Notes: a model not told the origin generated them from the letters alone. Positions 26,552-33,898 are shown, numbered from the stretch's first letter. The stretch: 35,998 nucleotides of DNA from Treponema sp. (GCA_009780855.1 WQZG01000033.1:1-35998), one strand, 5' to 3'. Numbers and translations: made by a program.

Positions 26552-27319
26552 TTACTGGAGTTTTGCGTATTTTAGCGGCGACAATCCCGTATTTTCCCTG
26601 AAAATTTTACAAAAATACGAAGAATTGGAGAAACCGGAACGGGCCGCTATTTCCATAACCGTATAATAACCGGAGGCCAACAGATTTTTTGCATAATTAA
26701 TTCGGAAATTACATAAATATTGAGACGGAGAAATTTTTAATTCTTTTCTGAATAATTGTCTTAAATAAATTTCGCTTATATCTGCCGAACAGGCACATTC
26801 ACCAATAGTCAATTCCGGATCATTGAATTTCCGGCGTATATGTTTTATTGCAGCAAGCAAGATTTTAGAACTGCTGCTGCCCAATTGGATATCGCTTGCA
26901 TTTATTATAGATTCGATAATTTTATAAACAGGAGCCATTATTGTCACAGCGGAGGGTTCAGAATCTTCACGCCAAATTTCGAAAAGTTGATTAAACAGAT
27001 ACTGGAAATTTTTTTTATCCGAAGGATAAAAAACAAAAGGTTTGCAGCTATATAATTCATCGGAATTGAAATGAATGGCAATAATTTCTGATGCTTCAAT
27101 CTGCTGGTGAATATAACTTTGGCTTTCCGGCATAAATGTTATGGCGCCATTAATTGAATCCATTGGCTGATTATTATCAAGAAGAAAGCGCGCATGTCCG
27201 CTGAAACGCAATGATATACTGTTGTAGTTCCTTTTTTCTCTGAATGTTTCTTTATACTGAATCCCCTGCATTACCGTGACATTCCTGAGATGGATGACAT
27301 TGGTATTGAAAATATTCAT
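26552..27319 (-). CDS. AraC-family transcriptional regulator
   Basis: This 255-aa activator has an N-terminal cupin-like sensor region (about residues 20-140) and a C-terminal double helix-turn-helix (about 155-255). ADISEIYLRQLFRKE and AARSGFSNSSYFCKIFRENTGLSP fit the two recognition elements and the family signature at the end. The ATG at 27319 is chosen because AGGTGA lies 8 bases upstream. A longer frame to 27439 would include a remnant of another gene. It stands first on the same strand as the permeases and probably controls the uptake/FAD/URO-D cluster in response to the imported compound. Confidence 0.9.
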   Translation of the reverse strand: MNIFNTNVIHLRNVTVMQGIQYKETFREKRNYNSISLRFSGHARFLLDNNQPMDSINGAITFMPESQSYIHQQIEASEIIAIHFNSDELYSCKPFVFYPSDKKNFQYLFNQLFEIWREDSEPSAVTIMAPVYKIIESIINASDIQLGSSSSKILLAAIKHIRRKFNDPELTIGECACSADISEIYLRQLFRKELKISPSQYLCNFRINYAKNLLASGYYTVMEIAARSGFSNSSYFCKIFRENTGLSPLKYAKLQ

Positions 27320-27339
27320 AAATATCACCTCATGGTTTG

Positions 27340-27428
27340 TTAACCAACGCCCTAGCGCTATGTTCACCAGTGGCAATGTCGAGGGGCACGGCGCCCGTAC
27401 TGCCAGGTAAAACTCATACTGCTTTCCA
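27340..27428 (-). pseudogene. Remnant resembling part of the CorC/TlyC-type gene
   Basis: A 24-base stretch at 27372-27395 is identical and in the same orientation to 28430-28453, inside the intact CorC-type gene. Homology continues about 10 bases to the left, where the three mismatches are all transitions. On the minus strand one frame reads GAVPLDIATGE and the other reads INGKQYEFYLA just before it. Together they mirror INAGEWYINGAVPLDIAAGE of the intact protein with a frameshift between. It starts directly after the stop of the 85-aa gene. Too little is left to name the ancestor gene with certainty. Confidence 0.5.
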
Positions 27429-27686
27429 TTAATCACCAATAACCGTTCCAGGTTCCTGCTTCCCCTGCCCAGCTAAATCAAAATAAAGAGTTCTTCCCAT
27501 AGGGGCAAGAAAAAGTTCGGCTTCTTTATTAAGAGATTCAATCTTTTCATTAAGGGGCATATCGGCAGCTTCGTCTTGAATTTTAAGACGAATGGCATAT
27601 ATCTCCTTAATAGTCTCCAAAGCTCCAGTCACATCTGGGTCATTAAGAAGCCGGGGATCATTAAGATAATCTTGTACTGTCTTCAT
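27429..27686 (-). CDS. Small protein paired with a PIN toxin, probable antitoxin
   Basis: This 85-aa acidic, mostly helical protein has no domain that I recognise. Visible features are the start MKTVQDYLNDPRLLNDPDVTG, where NDPRLLNDPD is proline/aspartate rich, a helical middle rich in Glu and Lys, and a flexible end. It overlaps the 3' end of the PIN-domain gene by 26 bases, so its synthesis is coupled to it. Size, charge and coupling suggest the neutralising partner in a type II toxin-antitoxin pair with the toxin gene first. No DNA-binding motif is evident, so autoregulation is uncertain. GGAGG lies 12 bases before the ATG, inside the toxin gene. Confidence 0.6.
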   Translation of the reverse strand: MKTVQDYLNDPRLLNDPDVTGALETIKEIYAIRLKIQDEAADMPLNEKIESLNKEAELFLAPMGRTLYFDLAGQGKQEPGTVIGD

Positions 27687-28170
27687 AAATTTCCAATACC
27701 TCCGCGGGTTTATATATACCTATAGCACGGTATTTCTCACGTATATTGACTGAACGGACTTTTTCGATTGTCCACGGACGTACAATATGCGCAAAATTCA
27801 AACTTATTATAAAGTCCAGGCCATTATAGGTCGCAGTTGCAATATGAGCGGCATCGGCAGCCCATGCGGGAGCAATTGCTTTTTCTTGAACATAGAGTGC
27901 AGCAAGCCGTTCAATTTCTTCAGTAATGGGAAGTATATTTATATTATAATCAGAAATAAGTGCCTGAATTTTTATCCGCTTGTCCACACTTGGTTCATTA
28001 TTTATTTCTCTGGTAGCATAAGGTGAGGTATAGGGTTCATAAATCCCGGTCTGAATCAATTCAAAAATCCGGCGGACAAGAGCTTTCTGTTCAAGATACA
28101 GAGGGGCAGTCCGTTCCTCATAATAAAAGCTGAACATCGTTGTTTCAAGATATATTTTCGGTTTTTTCAT
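27661..28170 (-). CDS. PIN-domain protein, probable toxin of a toxin-antitoxin pair
   Basis: This 169-aa protein has a PIN-like nuclease fold. The first acidic site is YLETTMFSFYYEE, with Glu in the place of the usual first Asp. ATREINNEP supplies the second acidic residue, and the third is in AADAAHIATATYNGLDFIISLNFAHI, where DAAHIA and the following Leu-rich strand are typical. PIN toxins cut RNA with Mg, often tRNA or rRNA. The ATG is preceded by AAAGG at a 6-base gap and begins 11 bases after the stop of the CorC-type gene, so it may be read through from purD. The Asp-to-Glu change occurs in some PIN subfamilies and need not abolish activity. Confidence 0.75.
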   Translation of the reverse strand: MKKPKIYLETTMFSFYYEERTAPLYLEQKALVRRIFELIQTGIYEPYTSPYATREINNEPSVDKRIKIQALISDYNINILPITEEIERLAALYVQEKAIAPAWAADAAHIATATYNGLDFIISLNFAHIVRPWTIEKVRSVNIREKYRAIGIYKPAEVLEIYEDSTRLS

Positions 28171-28180
28171 CTTTTACCTT

Positions 28181-29635
28181 TCATGTTATTTTCCTCACCA
28201 GCGCCCGCTCAAGCCTGTGTTCCCTTATTTCCAGCAAGGTAATAACCAGTTTCACGCGGGCCGCGTGTTCGCCGGACAAAAACAGGGGGCCAAAACCTGC
28301 TGTCTCATCCGGGGTAAACTCCAGTTCTTCGCGGGAACCGTCTTCGGGGATGTGGCCCAAAAGACTAAAAACAAATCCGGCAAAGGTGTCGTATTTGGCA
28401 ACAGGGAGATTCATGTCCAGTTCGCCGGCGGCAATGTCGAGGGGCACGGCGCCGTTTATGTACCACTCGCCGGCATTGATTTTTTCGATCAGAGGTTTGT
28501 CGGCCGGAACGGTATTGTCGTTTTCCAAATCTCCTACAAGTTCCTCCAGAAGATCATTCATGGTTATGATTCCCATCATGCTGCCAAATTCGTCTACTGT
28601 CACGGCAAAATGATCGCGGCTTTTTTTCATCTGCAGGAACAGTTTGTCGGTGCTCACGGTCAGGGGTACAAAACGCGCAGGCCTCAGTATCTTAAGTATT
28701 GATTCGCGGAACAGGTTTTCCCCGGGTTTTACGCCGTCATCAAATGAACCGCTCTGCAATATTTTATCTTGAAAGATTTTATCTAAAAAGATTTTATCTT
28801 TAAGAATCAGATAATCGCGCGTATTTAAAATTCCCTTAATATCATCCGGGCCTTTGCCGCAAACAGGGAACAGGTTTCGCCGGTTTGAAGTAATGATCCT
28901 GTCCCAATCACTGTCGCTTTCATCAAGGTTTAAAAAAATTACATCCCTGCGGTGCGTCATTACATCGCCGGCGTTTTTGTTTCCAAATTCAAAAACATTG
29001 TGTATTATTTCCTGTTCACTGGAATTTATGGCGCCGCCGACACTGCCAAGATCGACCATCATCCGGATTTCTTCTTCAGTGATGGCTTTTCCCGCGGATA
29101 CCGGATCTATTTTGAACAGACGGAGTACGGCATTGGTGGAACGGGTCAGTAGCCAGACTACCGGCGAAAAAATAACAGAAATTATTCTGAGGGGCCCGGA
29201 GAAAAAGAACGCCAGTGTATCGGCCTTTTTCATGGCGACCCGTTTGGGAACCAGTTCGCTTAAGACCATTGTAAAATACGAAAGCACAAGGATAATGGCA
29301 ACAACCGAAATTGAATTAAGCGTCCTCATGGGAAGTTTTATACCGGCAGAAGCCAGGTATCCGGTCAGCCTTGCCGAAAAAATATCGGCGGCAAAGGCGC
29401 TCGCAAGGAAGCCGGTTACGGTATTGCCTACCTGAATGGTTGCCAGGAATTTGGCGGGTTCGTTTATCAGGGCAGAAAGACGGCCGGCTTTTTTACTGCC
29501 CTTCTGAACCAGGTTTTCAAGTTTGTTCCTGTTAACCGTAAGAAGGGAAATTTCCGCGCAGGAAAATCCGGCGCTGATTACAATCAGACATAATAAAAGC
29601 AGGATGGGCTGCAGCAGGGATCCTTCGTTACCCAT
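28181..29635 (-). CDS. CNNM/CBS/CorC-domain membrane protein (TlyC/HlyC-like)
   Basis: This 484-aa protein belongs to the group often labelled hemolysin-related, now linked to Mg/Co efflux. The N-terminal CNNM (DUF21) domain (about 1-190) has three or four membrane helices and the SAGFSCAEISLL motif. VMTHRRDVIFLNLDE opens a CBS-pair region (about 205-340), where a short three-unit pentapeptide repeat sits in the linker. The C-terminal CorC_HlyC domain (about 375-484) includes GAVPLDIAAGELDM. The ATG at 29635 is placed inside the purD stop (ATGGGTAA), so the two are translationally coupled. A longer reading into purD is not supported by a Shine-Dalgarno sequence. Confidence 0.88.
   Translation of the reverse strand: MGNEGSLLQPILLLLCLIVISAGFSCAEISLLTVNRNKLENLVQKGSKKAGRLSALINEPAKFLATIQVGNTVTGFLASAFAADIFSARLTGYLASAGIKLPMRTLNSISVVAIILVLSYFTMVLSELVPKRVAMKKADTLAFFFSGPLRIISVIFSPVVWLLTRSTNAVLRLFKIDPVSAGKAITEEEIRMMVDLGSVGGAINSSEQEIIHNVFEFGNKNAGDVMTHRRDVIFLNLDESDSDWDRIITSNRRNLFPVCGKGPDDIKGILNTRDYLILKDKIFLDKIFQDKILQSGSFDDGVKPGENLFRESILKILRPARFVPLTVSTDKLFLQMKKSRDHFAVTVDEFGSMMGIITMNDLLEELVGDLENDNTVPADKPLIEKINAGEWYINGAVPLDIAAGELDMNLPVAKYDTFAGFVFSLLGHIPEDGSREELEFTPDETAGFGPLFLSGEHAARVKLVITLLEIREHRLERALVRKIT
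28761..28805 (-). repeat. Three 15-bp tandem repeats in the CorC-type gene
   Basis: Three adjacent units (28761-28775, 28776-28790, 28791-28805) each begin ATTTTATCT and encode DKIF/DKIL pentapeptides on the minus strand. They lie in the CBS-pair linker and preserve frame whatever the copy number. Confidence 0.75.
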
Positions 29636-31016
29636 TGCCGCCGTCAGAACCGTCAGCCTTGCCGTTATCGGCGCTGCTGGCTTTGCCGATGTCTTTTCTA
29701 TAGTCCATGCCTTCAAAATTAATAAACCCAAGCGCTTCGTAGGCCCTGCGGTGAGCTTCGCTTTGATCCGCGCCCAGACAGCTTACCGCAAGGACCCTGC
29801 CGCCGCTGGTCCGCAATCCCGAGCCAAGGTGGCCGCCGCCGCCCCTTTGGGCTCCCGCGACAAAAACCTTCGCTCCAAGTTTTTCCAGCCTTGTTGTGTT
29901 CATGGCAACCGGCAGTCCTTTGGGATATGATCCCGGGTAACCTGAAACAACAACAACCGGAGCGCAGGAAAATTCTTTTTTCCATTTAAGGTTAAATGAA
30001 CTCAGGCTGCCATCCAATATGGAAAGACAAAGTTCATAAAAATCTGAATCAAGCAGGGGCAGTAGCGCCTGGGTCTCCGGATCACCGAGGCGGACATTAT
30101 ATTCCAGCAGGTAACATTGATCATCCTTAACCATCAATCCAAAAAAAATAAATCCGCGGTAATCCATATTTTCGGCAATCATTCCCTTTAATGTCGGGGC
30201 TACAATTGCGTTTGCAAAATCTTTCTGAATCCTGGCGGTAAAATCCGGCACAGGGGCAATCGCGCCCATGCCTCCGGTATTGGGCCCCTTCCCGCCTTCA
30301 AAACGGCTCTTGTGATCCCTGGCGGAAATAAAAGGCTTTATCACCGGTTTCTTCCCGGGGCTTACACTTACGGCCGCCATCACCGAGACCTCGCGGCCCT
30401 CAATAAATTCTTCAAATAAAATATTTTTGCCGGCGCTGCCAAGGGAAGATTTTTTCATGAATGAAGAAAGGCATTCCTTTGCCTCATCCAAAGTCCCTGC
30501 TATGACAACACCTTTGCCGGAGGCAAGTCCGTCCGCTTTAATCACAAGCGGCACAGGCGTTTCGTCTGCCCTGCGTTTTTTGCCAAAATGCCCCTGCGCA
30601 TATTCAATCGCAGCAGCCGGGTCAGAAAAGTTCTTTCGTTTGGGCGCCCTGACTCCGTAATGGTTCATAAATGTGTTTGAAAAAACCTTGCTCGACTCAA
30701 GCCTGGCGGCTTTGCTGTCCGGGCCGACAATTGCCAATCCGGCCGCGCGGAATTTATCCACGATGCCGGCTGCCAGGGGAGTTTCCGGACCCACAACAGT
30801 CAGATCGATCTTTTCTTTCTGCGCGAAATCGAGAAGGATCTTTTGACCTTCGATGTCCCCAGGATCTATGTCCATTAAAAAATTTTCTGTTTTGTCTTCG
30901 CCGGATGTTCCGCCGTTGCCGGGCGCGGCCCATATTTTTTCAACCTTTTTGGATTGAGCCAATTTCCAGACAAGGGCATGTTCCCTTCCGCCGGAGCCTA
31001 TTACAAGTATTTTCAT
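29628..31016 (-). CDS. purD: Phosphoribosylamine-glycine ligase
   Basis: This 462-aa ATP-grasp enzyme makes glycinamide ribonucleotide, the second step of purine synthesis. MKILVIGSGGREHALVWKLA opens the N-terminal domain. PLVIKADGLASGKGVVIAG is the ATP-grasp nucleotide loop. GPNTGGMGAIAPVPD and LLEYNVRLGDPETQ carry substrate- and Mg-binding residues. The start MKILVIG at 31016 is preferred over one 14 codons earlier because the fold begins there and the -10 box ends 13 bases before it. The last 20 residues (rich in Gly, Ser, Asp) are a non-conserved extension. A small basic insertion (KKRRADE) precedes the ATP loop. No other purine gene is near. Confidence 0.95.
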   Translation of the reverse strand: MKILVIGSGGREHALVWKLAQSKKVEKIWAAPGNGGTSGEDKTENFLMDIDPGDIEGQKILLDFAQKEKIDLTVVGPETPLAAGIVDKFRAAGLAIVGPDSKAARLESSKVFSNTFMNHYGVRAPKRKNFSDPAAAIEYAQGHFGKKRRADETPVPLVIKADGLASGKGVVIAGTLDEAKECLSSFMKKSSLGSAGKNILFEEFIEGREVSVMAAVSVSPGKKPVIKPFISARDHKSRFEGGKGPNTGGMGAIAPVPDFTARIQKDFANAIVAPTLKGMIAENMDYRGFIFFGLMVKDDQCYLLEYNVRLGDPETQALLPLLDSDFYELCLSILDGSLSSFNLKWKKEFSCAPVVVVSGYPGSYPKGLPVAMNTTRLEKLGAKVFVAGAQRGGGGHLGSGLRTSGGRVLAVSCLGADQSEAHRRAYEALGFINFEGMDYRKDIGKASSADNGKADGSDGGNG

Positions 31017-31029
31017 ATTCTGAATATAA

Positions 31030-31058
31030 ATGTTACAATGATTGGCAATACCTGTCAA
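31030..31058 (-). promoter_or_regulatory. purD promoter
   Basis: On the minus strand a perfect TTGACA (31053-31058), a 17-base spacer and TAACAT (31030-31035) precede the purD ATG (31016) by 13 bases. The leader would be about 7 nt, with no Shine-Dalgarno sequence. No purine riboswitch can fit. Confidence 0.6.
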
Positions 31059-31094
31059 ATATGCAAAAGTAACTGAGCAGGACGGAGGAATAAA

Positions 31095-31928
31095 ATGCTG
31101 AAGATAGTAACTATTGCGGGATCAGACGCCTCGGGCGGCGCAGGACTGGAAGCAGATCTCAAAACTTTTGAAGAATATGGCCTGTACGGCATGACAGCAG
31201 TCACCCTCATAGCGACAATGGATCCGGCCAACAACTGGTCCCATGTCGTTTTCCCATTGGAAGAAAAAGCGCTAAGGGCACAGATGGAAACAATATTCAG
31301 GGGGGTAGGAGTAGCGGCGGCCAAATCCGGAATGCTGGGCACCGATTACGCAGTGGAACTGACCAGGGAATATATAAGCAAATACAAGGTAACAAATTAT
31401 GTTCTTGATCCTGTAATGATCTGTAAAGGGAACGACGAGGCCCTTAACATTGAACTGGACAACGCCATCGCGGAGAAACTTCTGCCCCTTGCAAAAGTGG
31501 TAACGCCCAACCTGTTCGAAGCCGCGCAATTGTCCGGGTTAAAAAAATTAACCACAGTTGATCAGATGAAGGAAGCTGCAAAAATAATTGCGCAGAAAGG
31601 GGCTTCCCATGTCTTTATAAAAGGCGGCGCCAAACTCATTGACCTGGGCGGCGTCGCAAACAACACAAAAGCAACCGATCTGTATTATGACGGTAAAAAT
31701 TTTAAAATAATTGAAGAAAACCTGGTCAAAACTACCTGGAATCACGGAGCCGGCTGCACAACGGCGGCTGCCATAACATCGGGGCTGGCCAGGGGACTGG
31801 GTGTTTATGAATCAATTGCCCTCGCAAAAAAGTTCATTACCAGGAGCCTGGAAAATGGTTTTGCCCTCAACCAATGGGTAGGCCCGGGAAATCCAAGCGC
31901 CTGGAGGAAAAATAAATTATTCAGATGA
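31095..31928 (+). CDS. pdxK: Pyridoxine/pyridoxal kinase of the ThiD-like class
   Basis: This 277-aa ribokinase-superfamily enzyme looks most like the B. subtilis-type PdxK, which phosphorylates vitamin B6 vitamers, and is related to ThiD. TIAGSDASGGAG (residues 7-17) is the substrate loop. YGMTAVTLIATMDPANNWSH matches the PdxK version, which carries DPxNxW where ThiD usually has TxQN. The catalytic Cys221 lies in NHGAGCTTAAA, the anion-hole motif. LNQWVGPGNPSA near the end again recalls PdxK. CGGAGG sits 7 bases before the ATG. The thiamine kinase reading (thiD) is the main alternative. It overlaps no neighbour; the lipoprotein ATG is 15 bases downstream. Confidence 0.84.
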   Translation: MLKIVTIAGSDASGGAGLEADLKTFEEYGLYGMTAVTLIATMDPANNWSHVVFPLEEKALRAQMETIFRGVGVAAAKSGMLGTDYAVELTREYISKYKVTNYVLDPVMICKGNDEALNIELDNAIAEKLLPLAKVVTPNLFEAAQLSGLKKLTTVDQMKEAAKIIAQKGASHVFIKGGAKLIDLGGVANNTKATDLYYDGKNFKIIEENLVKTTWNHGAGCTTAAAITSGLARGLGVYESIALAKKFITRSLENGFALNQWVGPGNPSAWRKNKLFR

Positions 31929-31942
31929 AGAAGGAGACTTTA

Positions 31943-32767
31943 ATGCAGAAAAAAATTCTTTTCGCAGCGGCCCCCCTTTTGGCATGTGTTCTCTTCCTGA
32001 ACTCATGTTTTTCGGTTCCGAGTCTGGGCGTGGGAGGCTTTAACCCCCTGAGCGGACTGCAGCAGCAGGCTTCCAACAGAGTCAGCGCGGAAATAGCTTC
32101 GGCCTCCGGCCTTACCGGCATGACCAACAAAGTGATGTTCAATGTAGTCTATTCTCAGGTGTTCTATATGGGAGGATTCGGCGCCAATATTTACCAGCTG
32201 GAAGAATCCCAGGGAACAGTCTGGCAGATCATTTCTACAGACGAGAACAACAATTCCAGCAAGGTTGAAACAGAAAGGGCCTTTCTCAAACAAATGCCCA
32301 ACGGAGATCAGTGGTGGTATCTGGCATGGCGCCAGGACGGCGAAACCTACGAGTACGAAGCATTGATGTCAAACAGTCTGCAGGCAAAAAAGATCAGATA
32401 TTACAACGCTGACGTACAGCGCGTTGAAGAAGCAGTATTCAAGGAAACCGCAAGCGCCTCCGGAAACGAAGACACCGACCCGCCCCCGGAAGCTGCTTCA
32501 AGCGATTTGAGCAAAGAAGACCTTTCCATTTATTCCAAAGGAACAGAAACGGTCAAAACCAATTCCGGCACTTATACCGCGGAGAGGCTTGAATGGTCAA
32601 ACACAGACAGCGAAAATGTGACTACGACATACACATGGTGGGTTGATCAAAAAGCGCCCGGCGGACTTGTAAAATACCAGTGGACAAAATCGGGATCAAA
32701 AGAAAGTATTGGCGGTGAACTTTACGCCGTTAAAAAAGGCTACACTACCAAATTTGGTTCTTTTTAA
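31943..32767 (+). CDS. Lipoprotein of unknown function
   Basis: This 274-aa lipoprotein has the signal MQKKILFAAAPLLACVLFLNSC, so the Cys at residue 22 is predicted to be lipidated. The ATG at 31943 follows AAGGAG at a 6-base gap; a start six codons earlier (31925) overlaps pdxK but has no better ribosome site. I recognise no domain in the mature part. It is rich in Ser, Thr, Glu and aromatic residues, with a Pro-rich acidic segment (TDPPPEAASS) separating two beta-rich halves. It probably sits in the envelope. It follows pdxK in one transcript that ends at the strong terminator at 32818-32850. Confidence 0.75.
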   Translation: MQKKILFAAAPLLACVLFLNSCFSVPSLGVGGFNPLSGLQQQASNRVSAEIASASGLTGMTNKVMFNVVYSQVFYMGGFGANIYQLEESQGTVWQIISTDENNNSSKVETERAFLKQMPNGDQWWYLAWRQDGETYEYEALMSNSLQAKKIRYYNADVQRVEEAVFKETASASGNEDTDPPPEAASSDLSKEDLSIYSKGTETVKTNSGTYTAERLEWSNTDSENVTTTYTWWVDQKAPGGLVKYQWTKSGSKESIGGELYAVKKGYTTKFGSF

Positions 32768-32796
32768 GAACTGACAGAAATTCAATCTGATAAAAA

Positions 32797-33213
32797 TCAA
32801 TCTTCCGGTTTAAACTGCCGCCCGGCCTTCCTGGCCGAGCGGTTTTTTTTGGCGCGCAGCCTTTCCTCCCTGGCAGATCTTGACGGTCTTGTGGGGCGGC
32901 GGAGCTTTGGCAGTCTGGCCGCGTTTACAACAAGGCTTTCCATCCGCGCGTAGGCCCGATCCAGGTTGGTGCGCTGCGAACGTTCTTCGCTGGCCGCGAT
33001 TACAAGTTCGTCTTCGTTGGTAATACGGGCCGCCAGTGTAAACCGCAGCCGCACAATTTCGTTTTCGCTTAGCCCTTCAAGATCGCCGACGCTTATACGA
33101 AGGGTTACTTTTGTGTTAACCTTGTTGACATTCTGGCCGCCCGGCCCTCCCGATCGCGAAAAATCCGCCCTGGCCGCGTTATGGATGGATTGCAGAAGCA
33201 GCGCGTTGTTCAT
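32797..33213 (-). CDS. arfB: Ribosome-rescue peptidyl-tRNA hydrolase ArfB
   Basis: This 138-aa protein resembles ArfB/YaeJ/ICT1, which enters the A site of ribosomes stalled at the end of an mRNA and hydrolyses the peptidyl-tRNA. The catalytic GGQ is at residues 25-27 (SRSGGPGGQNVNKVNTKV). A basic C-terminal tail (RLRAKKNRSARKAGRQFK) matches the part that threads into the empty mRNA channel. It is smaller than release factors and lacks their codon-reading domain. AGTAGG, overlapping the stop of the PIN toxin gene, serves as ribosome site 6 bases before the ATG, so it is coupled to the toxin-antitoxin pair upstream. Its 3' coding end also forms a terminator on the opposite strand. Confidence 0.9.
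   Translation of the reverse strand: MNNALLLQSIHNAARADFSRSGGPGGQNVNKVNTKVTLRISVGDLEGLSENEIVRLRFTLAARITNEDELVIAASEERSQRTNLDRAYARMESLVVNAARLPKLRRPTRPSRSAREERLRAKKNRSARKAGRQFKPED
32818..32850 (+). terminator. Intrinsic terminator inside the arfB coding end
   Basis: On the plus strand CCGC, a C/A mismatch, CGGCC, a 5-base loop, GGCCG and GCGG form a GC-rich stem followed directly by eight T (32843-32850). It lies 51 bases after the stop of the lipoprotein gene and should end the pdxK transcript. The same bases encode residues of the basic tail of ArfB on the minus strand. Confidence 0.8.
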
Positions 33214-33220
33214 GATTTAC

Positions 33221-33634
33221 CTACTTAATTACAGAAACGCCGAAATTTTTCGCCGATCTGCGCAGGTCATCATCAAGTGTACAGAGTACCGCGTTTTTAC
33301 GTTCAGCCAGTTCCAGATAAGCGGCATCATATGAACTTAAATTATATTCATTACAAAGACGAAGGATTCTTTTGGAATATTCGATACCGGATTCGGAATC
33401 GGTAATAATATGCATACCGGGCAAGAAATGGAAAAAGTCCGATACTTCATCATAATTATAACGTTTGCGCCTGATAAGATTCATAAAAATATTGGAAATT
33501 TCATACCAGATCAATTGAGGCGCATACTTAATATCATTAATCTTTATATTGTCGTATAATTTTGTAGTATGCGGATTAATTTCATCGGGAATAAATTGGG
33601 CTCCCACAAAAGATGCATCCAATATATAAATCAT
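33221..33634 (-). CDS. VapC-type PIN-domain toxin
   Basis: This 137-aa PIN-domain ribonuclease is predicted to be the toxin of a type II pair. Acidic residues are at the expected places: Asp6 in YILDASFV, Glu in WYEISNIF, Asp in SSYDAAYLELAER and Asp in LCTLDDDLRR. VapC toxins cut initiator tRNA or other stable RNAs, halting translation. Its ATG shares one base with the antitoxin stop (TAATG). Seven bases separate it from arfB. It is a different PIN subfamily from the protein at 27661-28170. Confidence 0.87.
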   Translation of the reverse strand: MIYILDASFVGAQFIPDEINPHTTKLYDNIKINDIKYAPQLIWYEISNIFMNLIRRKRYNYDEVSDFFHFLPGMHIITDSESGIEYSKRILRLCNEYNLSSYDAAYLELAERKNAVLCTLDDDLRRSAKNFGVSVIK

Positions 33635-33882
33635 TAACGTCTTCCTTGTTCTATTGCTTCCCGAATATTAAAGTCTCCCGGTTTGCCGCGATATTTTTTT
33701 CGAATTTCCTTAAAACCTTCCAGTGCTTCCTCCCATGTCATTTCCGGTTCTTTTACAAAAGGGATGATCTTAGCCACAGGTTTGCCGCGCTTTGTAATGA
33801 TAAAATCCTGTCCGTTTTCTGCTTTTACGATTATTTGGGAAAAATGGGTTTTGGCTTCAAATGCCCCGATTGACTGCGCCAT
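33634..33882 (-). CDS. Phd/YefM-type antitoxin
   Basis: This 82-aa antitoxin has the Phd fold: IGAFEAKTHFSQIIVKAENG and FIITKRGKPVAKIIPF are characteristic of the DNA-binding N-terminal half. The C-terminal half is basic and acidic and would wrap the PIN toxin. The ATG at 33882 follows GGAGG at a 6-base gap; the reading frame is open 20 codons further upstream but has no ribosome site. It probably represses its own promoter by binding the palindromes at 33899-33934. It is immediately upstream of the VapC-type gene. Confidence 0.87.
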   Translation of the reverse strand: MAQSIGAFEAKTHFSQIIVKAENGQDFIITKRGKPVAKIIPFVKEPEMTWEEALEGFKEIRKKYRGKPGDFNIREAIEQGRR

Positions 33883-33898
33883 TTTATACCTCCGCAGA

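Noticed and set aside
27320-27439. 40-residue N-terminal extension of the AraC regulator
   Set aside because: An ATG at 27319 has a good ribosome site and the extension consists of the CorC-like remnant in a broken frame.
31095-31928. Annotation as thiD
   Set aside because: The DPANNW segment and the LNQWVGP end fit the B. subtilis-type pyridoxine kinase better, though the families are close and a ThiD role cannot be excluded.
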